Below the pieces are notes generated by a model. It searched no databases. It worked only from the letters and a program-made list of their open reading frames with translations, and was not told the DNA's origin. Below, piece by piece: positions 1-9,100 of a stretch of 64,000 nt of DNA. Made by a program: the position numbers and the translations under genes. Source of the stretch: Aquitalea magnusonii. GTDB lineage: Bacteria > Pseudomonadota > Gammaproteobacteria > Burkholderiales > Chromobacteriaceae. How positions within the stretch are numbered: the stretch's first letter is position 1; every line of letters begins with the position of its first letter. The DNA is taken from assembly GCF_002217795.2 (NCBI RefSeq), contig NZ_AP018823.1, forward strand, positions 3,534,001 through 3,598,000, written 5' to 3'.

Positions 1-1
1 G

Positions 2-118
2 CTGTTCAACGGCTCCCTGCCCTGCCGCCTGTTTGCCATCCCCATGGTGGCCGGCAGCGCCCGCCGCGAGAAACCGGCGGCAGATGATGCCAACGCGGAT
101 GACAGCATTGCCGAATAA
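2..118 (+). CDS. 3' end of an unidentified gene (5' truncated by window)
   Basis: An open frame runs from the left edge to a TAA at 116-118 and gives the last 38 residues of a protein that begins outside the window. The tail is rich in Asp and Ala and ends in DDSIAE. It is followed by a strong hairpin (134-168), which supports a real gene end. There is too little sequence to name a family, and no function is proposed. Confidence 0.5.
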   Translation: MFNGSLPCRLFAIPMVAGSARREKPAADDANADDSIAE

Positions 119-133
119 GACGCATTAGCCACA

Positions 134-168
134 ATGGACAAGGCCCGGCATTGCCGGGCCTTGTCCAT
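134..168. terminator. Strong inverted repeat, probable bidirectional terminator
   Basis: A perfect 15-bp stem pairs 134-148 with 154-168 around a 5-base loop and has a GGCCCGG core. It lies between two convergent genes, the left-edge plus-strand gene and the minus-strand transporter ending at 218. The T-tract on the plus side is poor, so the termination role is inferred from the stem and its position. Confidence 0.6.
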
Positions 169-217
169 CTTCATCTTCGTTTACACCACAACAGGCTAGC
201 CGTCTTGCCGTCATGCA

Positions 218-1174
218 TTACACCTCCAGGGCGGCCCTCTCTGCGCACCACTGGACAAGATAGCCACCCGACACAATAAGGCAGATAGCAAGCAACTCGA
301 ATGAGTGGGGCATGCGCGCATCCAGCATATAACCGTAGGCAAGCGCAAAAATGGTCTCAAGACACAGCACTCGCCCTGCCACGATGCTGGAAATATGGCG
401 TGACGCCACATTCCACAACCACATTGCCACATAAGAAACAAAGACACCCAAGAACACCACGCCAAGCATGAAGGCAACTAAGCTGTCGGCAGAATAAGCT
501 GTGAACACCGACATATCATGGCCGACGAATACATAGGCAAAGAGCCCAAGCAGGAGGCTTTGCAATAAGGCGCAAACGCCCAACAAACCCGCCCAGCGCA
601 ATGAAGAAATACCGATATTCGACTTAAGAAAGCGGGCATTAGCAATGCAATAGATTGTAAGCAACAACAAAGCCAGCAATGAAAAAACAATGCCGTGAAC
701 ATGATCAGCATTAAGCGCCAGGCCTGATGCATCATTCACATTCAAAAGATTAATCAATACAATCCCAAAAATAATCAAACCAATACCTGGCAGCAAGCCA
801 AGCACTGACTTGCCCTTGTCTTGACATGCACCAAACAGGATAACAGAAACAGGCAACAAGCCAATAATCAGCGCTGGATAGACAAAACCACTATATTTGA
901 CACCCAAGGTCAAGAAAAGATAATAACCCACATTACCACAAAATGAGATTACATTTGCCACCATGAAAATAGGCAATGAAATTCTGGCATTACCCAAGCC
1001 GAACAACAGCAAAACAGCAATTGAAGTAACACCATATACCAAATAACGAAAAATGGTGATCAACTCCGAAGGAAAGTCATGCAAGACATACGGAACAATA
1101 AAGGCCGCACCCCACAAAGCATTCGCACCAACTCCTAGTGCCACATAGAAATTTGCATGCACATCACGGGCCAT
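218..1174 (-). CDS. EamA/DMT-superfamily membrane transporter
   Basis: This 318-residue protein is almost entirely hydrophobic, with about ten predicted membrane helices. Its start (ALWGAAF then an IFRYLVYG stretch) looks like the EamA half-repeat of drug/metabolite exporters. The length fits two EamA repeats. ATG at 1174 is preceded by a CAGGAG ribosome-binding site about 9 bases upstream, which fixes the start. The gene stands alone, convergent with the left-edge gene and divergent from the marC-like gene across 204 bp of AT-rich DNA (1175-1378). The substrate cannot be told from sequence. Family assignment is fairly sure, but an amino-acid or metabolite export role is only the family norm. 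Confidence 0.75.
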   Translation of the reverse strand: MARDVHANFYVALGVGANALWGAAFIVPYVLHDFPSELITIFRYLVYGVTSIAVLLLFGLGNARISLPIFMVANVISFCGNVGYYLFLTLGVKYSGFVYPALIIGLLPVSVILFGACQDKGKSVLGLLPGIGLIIFGIVLINLLNVNDASGLALNADHVHGIVFSLLALLLLTIYCIANARFLKSNIGISSLRWAGLLGVCALLQSLLLGLFAYVFVGHDMSVFTAYSADSLVAFMLGVVFLGVFVSYVAMWLWNVASRHISSIVAGRVLCLETIFALAYGYMLDARMPHSFELLAICLIVSGGYLVQWCAERAALEV

Positions 1175-1378
1175 GGCACCAAACTCCTGTAATGAAATAG
1201 TTGAGCACGTATTTCAAAATTAACGAGAATGCAATTTTGAAAAATGATAATCAACAACCCATTTCAACCACTCCAACAACCACTTAATTGCAATAGCATT
1301 TTTCCCAAAAACTAACTATCAATAAAATTGCTGTCACTATAGACAGAACATCACCGCCACCAACACGTCGACACCACC

Positions 1379-1984
1379 ATGCAAACTTCTTTCATTTCCG
1401 CCACGGTCTTGCTGATCCTGATTACCGATCCGCTGGGCAATATTCCGCTGTTCATCTCCGCGCTCAAGCAGGTAAAACCGGAGCGCCGCAAGAAAGTGGT
1501 GTACCGCGAGTGCCTGATTGCTTTTCTGGTGTTGCTGACCTTCATGTTCTTCGGTCGCAATTTTCTGGACGTGATGCACCTGACCGATCAGTCGATGCAG
1601 GTGGCAGGCGGGGTGATTCTGTTTCTGATTGCACTGAAGATGATTTTCCCCAGCGAGGGTGGCAGCGTGTTCGGCAGCGACAAGATGCATGGCGAACCCT
1701 TTATCGTGCCGATTGCCATTCCGCTGATTGCCGGGCCTTCTGCCATGGCCACGGTATTGCTGATGTCCACCCGCGAACCGTCGCGCATGCTGGAATGGAT
1801 AGGGGCGCTCACCATCTGCATGCTGGTGACTACCGTGGTGTTCCTGTTTTCCGGACGCTTGCAAAAGCTGCTGGGCGAACAGGCCATTACTGCACTGGAA
1901 CGCCTGATGGGACTGGTGCTGACCGCGATTTCGATTGAAATGCTATTGGGTGGGGTAGCGTCTTATATTCGCCAGTTTCATTGA
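1379..1984 (+). CDS. MarC family (YhgN-like) integral membrane protein
   Basis: This is a 201-residue inner-membrane protein with about six hydrophobic helices. It opens with the family signature LLILITDPLGNIPLF, carries GGVILFLIALKMIFPS near residue 80 and EPFIVPIAIPLIAGPS near residue 105, and ends with ALERLMGLVLT. These blocks and the length match the MarC/YhgN (UPF0056) family, with closest resemblance to E. coli YhgN as I recall it. No transport function is firmly established for the family, and MarC itself is not the multidrug determinant it was once named for. It is a single gene between divergent and convergent neighbours. Confidence 0.85.
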   Translation: MQTSFISATVLLILITDPLGNIPLFISALKQVKPERRKKVVYRECLIAFLVLLTFMFFGRNFLDVMHLTDQSMQVAGGVILFLIALKMIFPSEGGSVFGSDKMHGEPFIVPIAIPLIAGPSAMATVLLMSTREPSRMLEWIGALTICMLVTTVVFLFSGRLQKLLGEQAITALERLMGLVLTAISIEMLLGGVASYIRQFH

Positions 1985-2029
1985 GTGGCAAGAAACACTG
2001 GCACCGCAAACGGGCACCAGGTCTTGTCA

Positions 2030-2917
2030 TCAGCGTGAGCGGACAATCAGGTCGGCTGCACGCGAGGAAGTGGCCAAGCGGCCGCTCACCGACTGGCCAT
2101 AGGCCACAGCCTCGGACTCATTGCTTTCCTTTTGATCCTGCACAGCCTCCGGCGCACTAACCGGGTCAGCCGCTTTGCCACCGCTCGCCGCTTGTAACTG
2201 CTGACGCAGGCTGGCTACGGCACGATGGGCACTTTCCTTGTCCGAGCGCTGCACCCGCAGCTCTTCTTGCAGCTCTGCCTGTTGCTTGCGCAAGCTATCA
2301 CACTCCTTGCGCAGCTCATCGCACTGCTGGCGCAGCGCACGGACATCGTCATAGGATTGCGCCAGCTTTTCGTGGGTTTCACCCAGCTCTCGCTCCACCA
2401 TCACCAGCCGCGTTTCTGTCTCTCCCAGTCGGCTGGCAGACTCATCCAGACGTGGCGCGGCACGCTCCAGTTCTTGCTGCTGGCGGGTGTTCAGTGCCAG
2501 CACCATGCTCAGTTGCTGACTGGTGGCTTCCAGTTCGGCAGCCTGGCGCTCGAAGGCTTCTGCCAGCTCGGCACGCAGCGCATCCAGCTCTTCACGCTCG
2601 GTTTGCCAGCCCGCCTGGGCTGTACGCAAGTGCTGATTGGCAAACTGCTGAGCATGCTGCCAGATGGCCACCACTGCCGCCAGACCGGCTTCTTCCACCG
2701 GAGCGGGCAGCTTGCTTGCCAGTGGCTCAGGGCTGACCGGCTGAATCTTGCGCCATTCCTTAAGTACCAGACTGGCCACATTCATATCGACATTGGCACA
2801 TTTGCGGACTTCGTCCAGCGCAGGCAATGACTGGTAAGCTGACTTGGCGTATAGCTCGGAGGCAACGCGGTGGATGCGTTCGCGCACTTCGGCAGGAATC
2901 GGGTCGGCCTTCACCAT
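2030..2917 (-). CDS. KfrA N-terminal-domain DNA-binding coiled-coil protein
   Basis: The protein has 295 residues. About the first 115 residues (VRERIHRVAS, LPALDEVRKCANVDMNVAS, VLKEWRK) match the KfrA N-terminal helix-turn-helix domain, first described as a plasmid replication-region DNA-binding domain. Residues about 105-250 are a long Glu/Gln/Arg/Leu-rich coiled coil with repeated ELR/ELE heptads. The C-terminal 45 residues look disordered. ATG at 2917 follows an AAGGAT ribosome-binding site. On plasmids KfrA is an autorepressor that forms filaments and aids stable inheritance. Here the context is chromosomal and monocistronic, so it may act as a nucleoid-associated or structural DNA-binding protein, which is inference. 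Confidence 0.8.
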   Translation of the reverse strand: MVKADPIPAEVRERIHRVASELYAKSAYQSLPALDEVRKCANVDMNVASLVLKEWRKIQPVSPEPLASKLPAPVEEAGLAAVVAIWQHAQQFANQHLRTAQAGWQTEREELDALRAELAEAFERQAAELEATSQQLSMVLALNTRQQQELERAAPRLDESASRLGETETRLVMVERELGETHEKLAQSYDDVRALRQQCDELRKECDSLRKQQAELQEELRVQRSDKESAHRAVASLRQQLQAASGGKAADPVSAPEAVQDQKESNESEAVAYGQSVSGRLATSSRAADLIVRSR

Positions 2918-3314
2918 GAAATTATCCTTTAACGGTCTGCGGACATCAGTCCACCGATAACATCAGCATTCACTCGCCAGGCCAGCATGCGGTACAGCGC
3001 AGCACATGCATGACTGCCGGCACTACCCATGCACGGGTAAGGCGGAATACTGATAAAGAGAGGATTTTTTCCTGCTCACAGTAAATGCACAACCAGAAAA
3101 AGCCGTTAAAAATGACGGCAAACCACGGATTACATTCAGGAAAATTCTGAAACTTCAAACACCCGCATCATGACCATGCATTTTCCCGTGACGCTTAGGG
3201 ATATCAGCAATTAGCCAAAAACCGATCGCTTGCTAGGATGTGCCCAACAACAGGATCCAGACAGGGTCCGGAACAACGCTCAACCTCCGAACATCCGAGA
3301 ACAAGAGACCAGAC
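2918..3314. other. Intergenic region between kfrA-like gene and dctA
   Basis: There is no convincing gene here. A small inverted repeat (GCCGT at 3102-3106 and ACGGC at 3115-3119) is weak. The most useful element is a candidate dctA promoter at 3211-3239, listed separately. The remainder is moderately AT-rich without recognisable motifs. Confidence 0.5.
3211..3239 (+). promoter_or_regulatory. Candidate sigma-70 promoter of dctA
   Basis: TTAGCC at 3211-3216 and TAGGAT at 3234-3239 are separated by exactly 17 bases and lie about 75 bases before the chosen dctA start. The match to the -35 and -10 consensus is only moderate. No sigma-54 (GG-N10-GC) element was noticed, although dctA is often sigma-54 dependent in other proteobacteria. 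Confidence 0.3.
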
Positions 3315-4625
3315 ATGCAAGCCAGAACACCGCTTTACTCGCGCCTGTACTTCCAGGTGCTGGTTGCCATTTCCATCGGCGTACTGATGGGTGCCTTCTA
3401 TCCGGAAGCCGCCGCCAAGATGAAACCGCTGGGCGATGCCTTCATCAAGCTGATCAAGATGATGATTGCCCCCATCATCTTCTCCACCGTGGTGGTGGGG
3501 ATTGCCAAGATGGGCGATATGAAGGAAGTGGGCCGTGTTGGCGTGAAGGCACTGTTCTACTTTGAAGTGGTGACTACGCTGGCGCTGGTAATCGGCCTGG
3601 TGGTGGTGAACCTGCTGCAGCCGGGTGCCGGCCTGAATGTGGACCCGCACACGCTGGATGCCAAATCGGTGGCCAAGTTTGCCGCCGGTGCCAAGGACAT
3701 GAACACCGTCGACTTCCTGCTGCATATCATCCCGGATACCGTGGTGGGCGCATTTGCCACCGGTGAAATCCTGCAGGTATTGCTGTTCTCGGTGCTGCTG
3801 GGCCTGGCGCTCACCCGCATGGGCAGCAGCGGCAAGACCGTCATTTCCATGCTGGACGAGTTCTCGCATGCGCTGTTTGGCGTGATCAACATGCTGATGA
3901 AGCTGGCACCGATTGGTGCGTTTGGTGCCATGGCCTTCACCATCGGCAAATACGGCGTGGGTTCGCTCAAGCAGCTAGGCTTTTTGATGGCCTGCGTCTA
4001 CCTGACCTGCTTTGCCTTCGTCTTCATCGTGCTGGGTGCGATCGCCCGCTTCAATGGCTTTAGCATTTTCAAGTTCCTGGCCTTCATCAAGGAAGAAATC
4101 GTGCTGGTGCTGGGTACCTCTTCGTCCGAATCCGCCCTGCCGGGCATGATAAAGAAGATGGAACACCTGGGCTGCGCCAAGCCGGTGGTGGGCATGGTGA
4201 TTCCGACGGGTTACTCCTTTAATCTGGATGGCACTTCCATCTACCTGACCATGGCGGCCATCTTCATTGCCCAGGCCACCAATGTGCAGCTAAGCCTGGG
4301 TGAAGAGCTGGGCATCATCGGCGTACTGCTGCTGACCTCCAAGGGTGCGGCGGCAGTGACCGGCGGTGGCTTCATCACTCTGGCCGCCACCCTGGCCACC
4401 CTGGGCGGCAAGCTGCCGGTGGAAGGCCTGGCGCTGTTGATTGGTGTGGACCGCTTCATGTCTGAAGCGCGCGCCATCACCAACCTGATCGGCAACGGCG
4501 TAGCCACCGTGGTGGTGGCCAAATGGGAAAAGGCACTGGATCAAGACCGCATGCAGCGCGTGCTGAACGGCGAAGTGCTGCCGGAACCGGATGCGGTTGC
4601 GGTTGCTGTTGCTGCCAAGCAGTAA
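3315..4625 (+). CDS. dctA: C4-dicarboxylate:cation symporter DctA
   Basis: This inner-membrane carrier takes up succinate, fumarate and malate with protons or sodium. The 436-residue product has the standard DctA length and blocks: [18 protein letters not shown] near residue 50, [17 protein letters not shown] near 95, the [12 protein letters not shown] hairpin loop near 265, the [17 protein letters not shown] core near 295, and a [20 protein letters not shown] end. The open frame extends 25 codons further upstream, but those residues are unlike the family, so ATG at 3315, which gives [14 protein letters not shown], is preferred. A strong terminator follows at 4650-4678. No dctB/dctD sensor pair is in view. 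Confidence 0.93.
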   Translation: MQARTPLYSRLYFQVLVAISIGVLMGAFYPEAAAKMKPLGDAFIKLIKMMIAPIIFSTVVVGIAKMGDMKEVGRVGVKALFYFEVVTTLALVIGLVVVNLLQPGAGLNVDPHTLDAKSVAKFAAGAKDMNTVDFLLHIIPDTVVGAFATGEILQVLLFSVLLGLALTRMGSSGKTVISMLDEFSHALFGVINMLMKLAPIGAFGAMAFTIGKYGVGSLKQLGFLMACVYLTCFAFVFIVLGAIARFNGFSIFKFLAFIKEEIVLVLGTSSSESALPGMIKKMEHLGCAKPVVGMVIPTGYSFNLDGTSIYLTMAAIFIAQATNVQLSLGEELGIIGVLLLTSKGAAAVTGGGFITLAATLATLGGKLPVEGLALLIGVDRFMSEARAITNLIGNGVATVVVAKWEKALDQDRMQRVLNGEVLPEPDAVAVAVAAKQ

Positions 4626-4646
4626 AAATTCGACCTTTCAGTCAGT

Positions 4647-5564
4647 TTACAGCCCGTCATACGACGGGCTGTTTTTTTGCTTGCCAAAAAAGTCGGCCAG
4701 GTAATCGACAAACACCCGTACCTTGCCTGGCACATGGCGGCGCACCGGATACACTGCCGAAACATCCAGGCAGCTCCAGTGATAGTCGGGCAGGACCAGT
4801 TGCAGCCGGCCATCGGCCAACGCCTGCTGCAGCAGGAATTCCGGCTGGCGGGTAATACCCATGCCATGGATGGCCGCATCGGTGAGAATATCGCCATTAT
4901 TGGCACGCAGACTGCTCTTGACCCGTACCCGGCCAGTGCTGTCATCCGGCCCCTGGTATTCCCATACGCCAGGCTGGCTGGTGAGGGTGTAGATCAGGCA
5001 GTCATGCTGGGCCAGCTCATCCGGGTGCTGTGGCATGCCCTGGCGTAGCAGATAGTCCGGCGAGGCACACAGGCGGTCGCGCACCTTGGCCAGATGGCGC
5101 GCAATCAGGCTGGAGTCGGCCAGATTGGACACGCGGATCGCCAGGTCGAAGCCTTCCTCTACCAGATCCACTTTACGGTCATTGAGCGACAGCTCCACTT
5201 CCACCTGCGGGTGCTCACGCTGAAAACCGGCAACAGCCCGCCCCAGAAAGCGCATGCCAAACGACACCGGTGCCGTCACCCGCAAGCGGCCACTGGCCTT
5301 GCTGGCACCTTGCGACAGCAGCGCGTCCAGGTCCTCCAGTTCGGCCAGCAGCGCCCCGCCCTGCGCCAGATAGGTTTCACCGGCCTCGGTCAGTGACAGA
5401 CGCCGGGTGGTACGATGCATCAGGCGCACGCCCAGTCGGGCCTCCAGTGCCGACACCAGCTTGGTCACCATGGCGCGCGACAGGTCCAGCCTGTCGGCGG
5501 CAGCGGCAAAACTGCCTTGCTCCGCCACGGTGACAAAGGCGCGGATTTCGGAGAATCGGTCCAT
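4647..5564 (-). CDS. LysR-family transcriptional regulator
   Basis: This 305-residue regulator has an N-terminal winged helix-turn-helix (MDRFSEIRAFVTVAEQGSF, then AAAADRLDLSRAMVTKLVSALEA) and a substrate-binding domain from about residue 90. The HTH and the VSFGMRF/LNDR pattern resemble the CrgA/AaeR-like LysR subgroup. It is transcribed divergently from a DoxX gene with 128 bp between the starts, and this class of regulator often controls its divergent neighbour. The inducer is unknown. The 3' end overlaps the dctA terminator. Confidence 0.88.
   Translation of the reverse strand: MDRFSEIRAFVTVAEQGSFAAAADRLDLSRAMVTKLVSALEARLGVRLMHRTTRRLSLTEAGETYLAQGGALLAELEDLDALLSQGASKASGRLRVTAPVSFGMRFLGRAVAGFQREHPQVEVELSLNDRKVDLVEEGFDLAIRVSNLADSSLIARHLAKVRDRLCASPDYLLRQGMPQHPDELAQHDCLIYTLTSQPGVWEYQGPDDSTGRVRVKSSLRANNGDILTDAAIHGMGITRQPEFLLQQALADGRLQLVLPDYHWSCLDVSAVYPVRRHVPGKVRVFVDYLADFFGKQKNSPSYDGL
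4650..4678 (+). terminator. Rho-independent terminator of dctA
   Basis: CAGCCCGTC and GACGGGCTG pair around a four-base loop and are followed by seven T. The hairpin lies inside the last codons and next to the stop codon of the convergent LysR gene, so the same bases are coding on the minus strand. Confidence 0.85.
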
Positions 5565-5692
5565 ATTATTTCCAATTAGTAAATAATTTTTTCATTTATA
5601 GCATATTTATTCAAACAAACCCGCATGGTCAAATGCACGCATTGCCACAGCCCAATCGCACAAGGGCTTTAACCGCTACAGGAGCCTTCACC

Positions 5693-6085
5693 ATGCAAAC
5701 CACCTCTCCCGCTCTTTCCGCCCTGATTCTGCGCGTATCGCTGGGCCTGATGTATCTGGCACACGGAGCCACCAAGCTGTTCGTGTTCGGCCCCGCCGGC
5801 ACCGCCCAGTTCTTTTCCAGCCTCGGCCTGCCCGGCTTTGTCGGCTACCTGTCGATGGCCGCTGAAATCGGCGGCGGCCTGCTGCTGATCCTGGGACTGA
5901 AAGCACGCTGGGTTGCGCTGGCACTGGTACCGCTGCTGGCCGGCACCATCGTACTGGTGCATGGTGCCAATGGCTGGATGTTTACCAACCAGGGCGGTGG
6001 CTGGGAATACTCGGCCTTCCTGATCACCAGCTCGCTGGCCCTGTTCTTCCTGGGTGAGCAGCCAGGCCGCACAGCGCAGCACTAA
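5693..6085 (+). CDS. DoxX family small membrane protein
   Basis: The 130-residue protein has four hydrophobic segments and the DoxX pattern LRVSLGLMYLAHGATKLF, GLPGFVGYLSMAAEIGGGLLLILGL, and a final membrane pair. The start at 5693 is chosen because ACAGGAGCC lies just upstream; the open frame extends 20 codons further without a ribosome-binding site. DoxX proteins are membrane components linked in various bacteria to redox or sulfur metabolism, and a specific role cannot be read from the sequence. The divergent LysR regulator probably controls it. A terminator hairpin follows at 6106-6141. Confidence 0.85.
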   Translation: MQTTSPALSALILRVSLGLMYLAHGATKLFVFGPAGTAQFFSSLGLPGFVGYLSMAAEIGGGLLLILGLKARWVALALVPLLAGTIVLVHGANGWMFTNQGGGWEYSAFLITSSLALFFLGEQPGRTAQH

Positions 6086-6497
6086 TCCGCCACGCCATCC
6101 CCCTCAAAACGCGATCCGTCCAGCCAGACGGGTCGCGTTTTCATTTCCCCCTACGTTGCGCGCTTGCTCCACCGCAGCATCCCGCTATGCTGAATGCTTG
6201 CGGCCGCCACGCCAATACTGTGGCATGGGTGCAGCAAGCAAGAGTGCATTTTATTGACGGCCATCAAGCCAGTTTCACATCAAAGCTGTAGCTAAATTAC
6301 AATATTGGCATCATACAGACGTTGCAATCTGCCTACACATCCCGTGGCAAAATCAGGTTTAATCCTGAAATAACAATATTCTTGCGTTTTACAGGCTGAT
6401 TAGGCACTTGCCTTACGCGCCGAGTTGCGGCTTAATCCTGCCCCAACAATCGCTCGTAATAAAATAACTGTTGCAATCAACTCCTGAGGAGTTTCAC
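6086..6497. other. Intergenic region before the GlcNAc PTS operon
   Basis: This stretch holds the DoxX terminator and then about 350 bp of mixed composition without a credible ORF. GTTGCAATC occurs twice (about 6321 and 6470), the second copy 20 bases before the nagF start. It could be a regulator half-site or chance. No clear promoter hexamers were found. A NagR/NagC-type operator was looked for by eye and not recognised. Confidence 0.4.
6106..6141 (+). terminator. Probable terminator of the DoxX gene
   Basis: A 15-bp stem pairs 6106-6120 with 6127-6141 with a single wobble pair and a six-base loop, ending in TTTT then CATTTCC. It lies 21 bases after the DoxX stop codon. Confidence 0.7.
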
Positions 6498-9011
6498 ATG
6501 GGCTCTCCCGCGCCACGACTGGACATTCTGGCTCCCCTCTCCGGGTGGCTGGTCGCTCTGGATACCGTCCCCGATCCGGTTTTCGCCGGCAAAATGGTAG
6601 GTGACGGCATTTCCCTGGACCCAACTTCCTGCTCGCTGCTGGCCCCAGTCAGCGGCATCGTCAGCAATATCCACACCGCACACCATGCGCTGACCATTAC
6701 CTCGGACAACGGTGTCGAAGTGCTGGTACATATCGGCATCGACACCGTCATGCTCAAGGGTGAAGGCTTTGTGCCGCTGGTGGAACAAGGCCAGCAAGTC
6801 AAGGCGGGCCAAGCCTTGATCGACTTCGACCTCGACCTGGTGGCCTGCACCGCCCCCAGCCTGCTCACCCAGATCATCATCACCAATGGTGAAGTGGTAC
6901 AGAAGCTCACCTGCGCCAGCGGCATGGTGGAAGCGGGCAAGAGCATCATCATGACGCTGGAACTGCAAGGCAGCGCGACGGCCAGCAGCCAGGCCGAAGG
7001 CGAAACCCTGACTTCCGACAGCATCACCCTCACCAACCCGGCCGGCCTGCATGCCCGTCCGGCCGCCGTGTTTGCCAGCGCCGCCAAGCGCTTTGCGGCG
7101 GATATCCAGCTGCAACTGGGCGACAAGGCAGCCAATGCCAAATCCGTGGTCGGCATCATGGGCCTGGCTACGGTCAATGGCGATCAAGTGCGGGTACTGG
7201 CCACCGGCCCGGATGCCGCCGCTGCGATTGCCGAACTGTCCCAACTGCTGCTGGACCGCTGCGGTGAGAGCCTGGACGAAGCGCCGGCCGCAGCTGCCCC
7301 GGCAGCGGCCCAGCCCGTGCAACAGGACAGCGCTGGCGTGCTGGCTGGCGTGGGTGCTTCGCCCGGCATCGCCATTGGCCGCATCTTCCACCACCAGTTG
7401 CAAGAGTTCGACGTGGTGGAAGCCGGTGCCGCCGGCGTGGTGGAACAGCAAAACTTCACCCGCGCCACCGAAGAAGCCGCCGAGCAGATTGAAACCATCA
7501 AGGCCCAACTGCAAGACCAAGCCAAGCGCGCCATCCTGTCCATGCATCAGGAACTGCTGCAGGACCCGGACCTGCTGGCCCTGACCTATGCGGGCCTGGC
7601 CGATGGCAAATCCGCCGCCTGGGCCTGGCGTGCCGCCTTCAGCGCCTACTCTGCCCGTCTGGAAGCGCAGGACAACGCCCTGCTGCGTGAACGCGCCAAC
7701 GACATCCGCGATGTAGGCCGCCGCGTGCTGGCCTTGCTGGCTGGCGTCAAGCAAGCCGAGCTGGACGTACCGGCCGGTTCCATCCTGATTGCCGAAGACC
7801 TGGCACCGTCCGACACTGCTGCGCTGGACCCGAGCAAGGTACTAGGGTTCTGCACCCGCACCGGCGGAGCCACCAGCCATGTGGCCATTCTGGCCCGCTC
7901 GCTGGGCATTCCGGCCATTTGCGGCATCTCGCAAGCTGCGCTGGCTCTGCAAGATGGCCGTGAAGTGATTCTGGACGGCACGGCCGGCACCCTGAACATT
8001 GCCCCCACCGCCGCCGAGAAGGCCGAGGCTGAAGCCGCCATCGCCCGTCTGGCTGAACGTCGCGCCGCCGAACAGGCCATGTCGCAACAGCCGGGCCAGA
8101 CCAGCGATGGCAGCCGTATCGAAGTGGTGGCCAATATCCGCAATGCCGCCGATGCCCGTGACGCCATGAAAGCCGGTGCCGAAGGCGTGGGCCTGTTGCG
8201 TTCGGAATTCCTGTTTGATAACCGCGACACCGCACCGTCCGAAGCCGAACAGGCTGCCGAATACTGCGCGGTGGCCCGCGAGCTGGGCAGCGAGCGCCCG
8301 CTGGTGGTGCGCACGCTGGACGTGGGTGGCGACAAGCCGCTGTCCTACCTGCCGCTGCCCAAGGAAGACAACCCCTTCCTCGGCCTGCGCGGCATCCGCG
8401 TCAGCCTGGATCGCCCCGACCTGCTGCGCACCCAGTTGCGTGCCATTCTGCAAGCCGCCCCACTCACCCGCCTGCACATCATGTTCCCCATGGTGGCGTC
8501 CCTGAACGAGCTGCGCGCCGCCAAGGCCATTCTGGCCGAAGAGCAAGCCGCCAGCGGCCATGCCGACGTCAAGGTAGGCATCATGGTGGAAGTACCGTCT
8601 GCCGCCATTCTGGCTGCACGCTTTGCACCGGAAGTGGATTTCTTCTCCATCGGTACCAACGACCTCACCCAGTACGTGCTGGCGATGGACCGTGGCCATC
8701 CGCAACTGGCCAAGCAGGCCGATGCCCTGCATCCGGGCGTGCTGGCGATGATTGCCATGACTTGCGACGGCGCCCGTGCCCACGGCAAGTGGGTGGGTGT
8801 GTGTGGCGGTCTGGCCTCGGACGAACGTGCCGCACCGGTGCTGGTTGGCCTGGGCGTGACCGAGCTGTCGGTCAGCACCCCGGCAGTGGCCAGCGTCAAG
8901 GCCACACTGGCGCGCTGGAGCATGGACGAATGCCGTACGCTGGCCCAACAGGTGCTGGCACTGGGCACGGTGGCCGAGGTGCGCGCCCATCTGGCACAAC
9001 AGGCGCGCTAA
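6498..9011 (+). CDS. nagF: Fused PTS protein EIIA(Glc-type)-HPr-enzyme I
   Basis: This single 837-residue polypeptide carries three soluble phosphotransferase modules. Residues about 1-150 form a Glc-family EIIA with phospho-His78 in LVHIGIDTV. Residues about 172-260 form HPr with His185 in NPAGLHARPAA. From about residue 285, enzyme I has phospho-His461 in GGATSHVAILARS, then GLLRSEFLF, DVGGDKPLSYL and IGTNDLTQY of the PEP-binding domain. It passes phosphate from PEP to the EIIB of the next gene. The start is ATG at 6498 because GAGGAG lies seven bases upstream; an in-frame TTG at 6471 is less likely. The domain order matches NagF of Pseudomonas as known from the literature. The GlcNAc substrate is inferred from the partner EIIC. 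Confidence 0.92.
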   Translation: MGSPAPRLDILAPLSGWLVALDTVPDPVFAGKMVGDGISLDPTSCSLLAPVSGIVSNIHTAHHALTITSDNGVEVLVHIGIDTVMLKGEGFVPLVEQGQQVKAGQALIDFDLDLVACTAPSLLTQIIITNGEVVQKLTCASGMVEAGKSIIMTLELQGSATASSQAEGETLTSDSITLTNPAGLHARPAAVFASAAKRFAADIQLQLGDKAANAKSVVGIMGLATVNGDQVRVLATGPDAAAAIAELSQLLLDRCGESLDEAPAAAAPAAAQPVQQDSAGVLAGVGASPGIAIGRIFHHQLQEFDVVEAGAAGVVEQQNFTRATEEAAEQIETIKAQLQDQAKRAILSMHQELLQDPDLLALTYAGLADGKSAAWAWRAAFSAYSARLEAQDNALLRERANDIRDVGRRVLALLAGVKQAELDVPAGSILIAEDLAPSDTAALDPSKVLGFCTRTGGATSHVAILARSLGIPAICGISQAALALQDGREVILDGTAGTLNIAPTAAEKAEAEAAIARLAERRAAEQAMSQQPGQTSDGSRIEVVANIRNAADARDAMKAGAEGVGLLRSEFLFDNRDTAPSEAEQAAEYCAVARELGSERPLVVRTLDVGGDKPLSYLPLPKEDNPFLGLRGIRVSLDRPDLLRTQLRAILQAAPLTRLHIMFPMVASLNELRAAKAILAEEQAASGHADVKVGIMVEVPSAAILAARFAPEVDFFSIGTNDLTQYVLAMDRGHPQLAKQADALHPGVLAMIAMTCDGARAHGKWVGVCGGLASDERAAPVLVGLGVTELSVSTPAVASVKATLARWSMDECRTLAQQVLALGTVAEVRAHLAQQAR

Positions 9012-9100
9012 GCGCGACCAACCTGCCGTCCGGCAAGCCTGGACGGTGCTGGCTCCTCGCCTGCTGACCCAGGCGGGAGCATTACGCAGGAATCACTATC

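Noticed and set aside
1337..1864. 175-codon minus-strand frame opposite the MarC gene
   Set aside because: His/Gln-rich complement of a clear YhgN-family gene.
6477..8999. Long minus-strand frames opposite nagF
   Set aside because: Their products are His/Gln/Gly-rich and without motifs, while nagF encodes three intact PTS modules.
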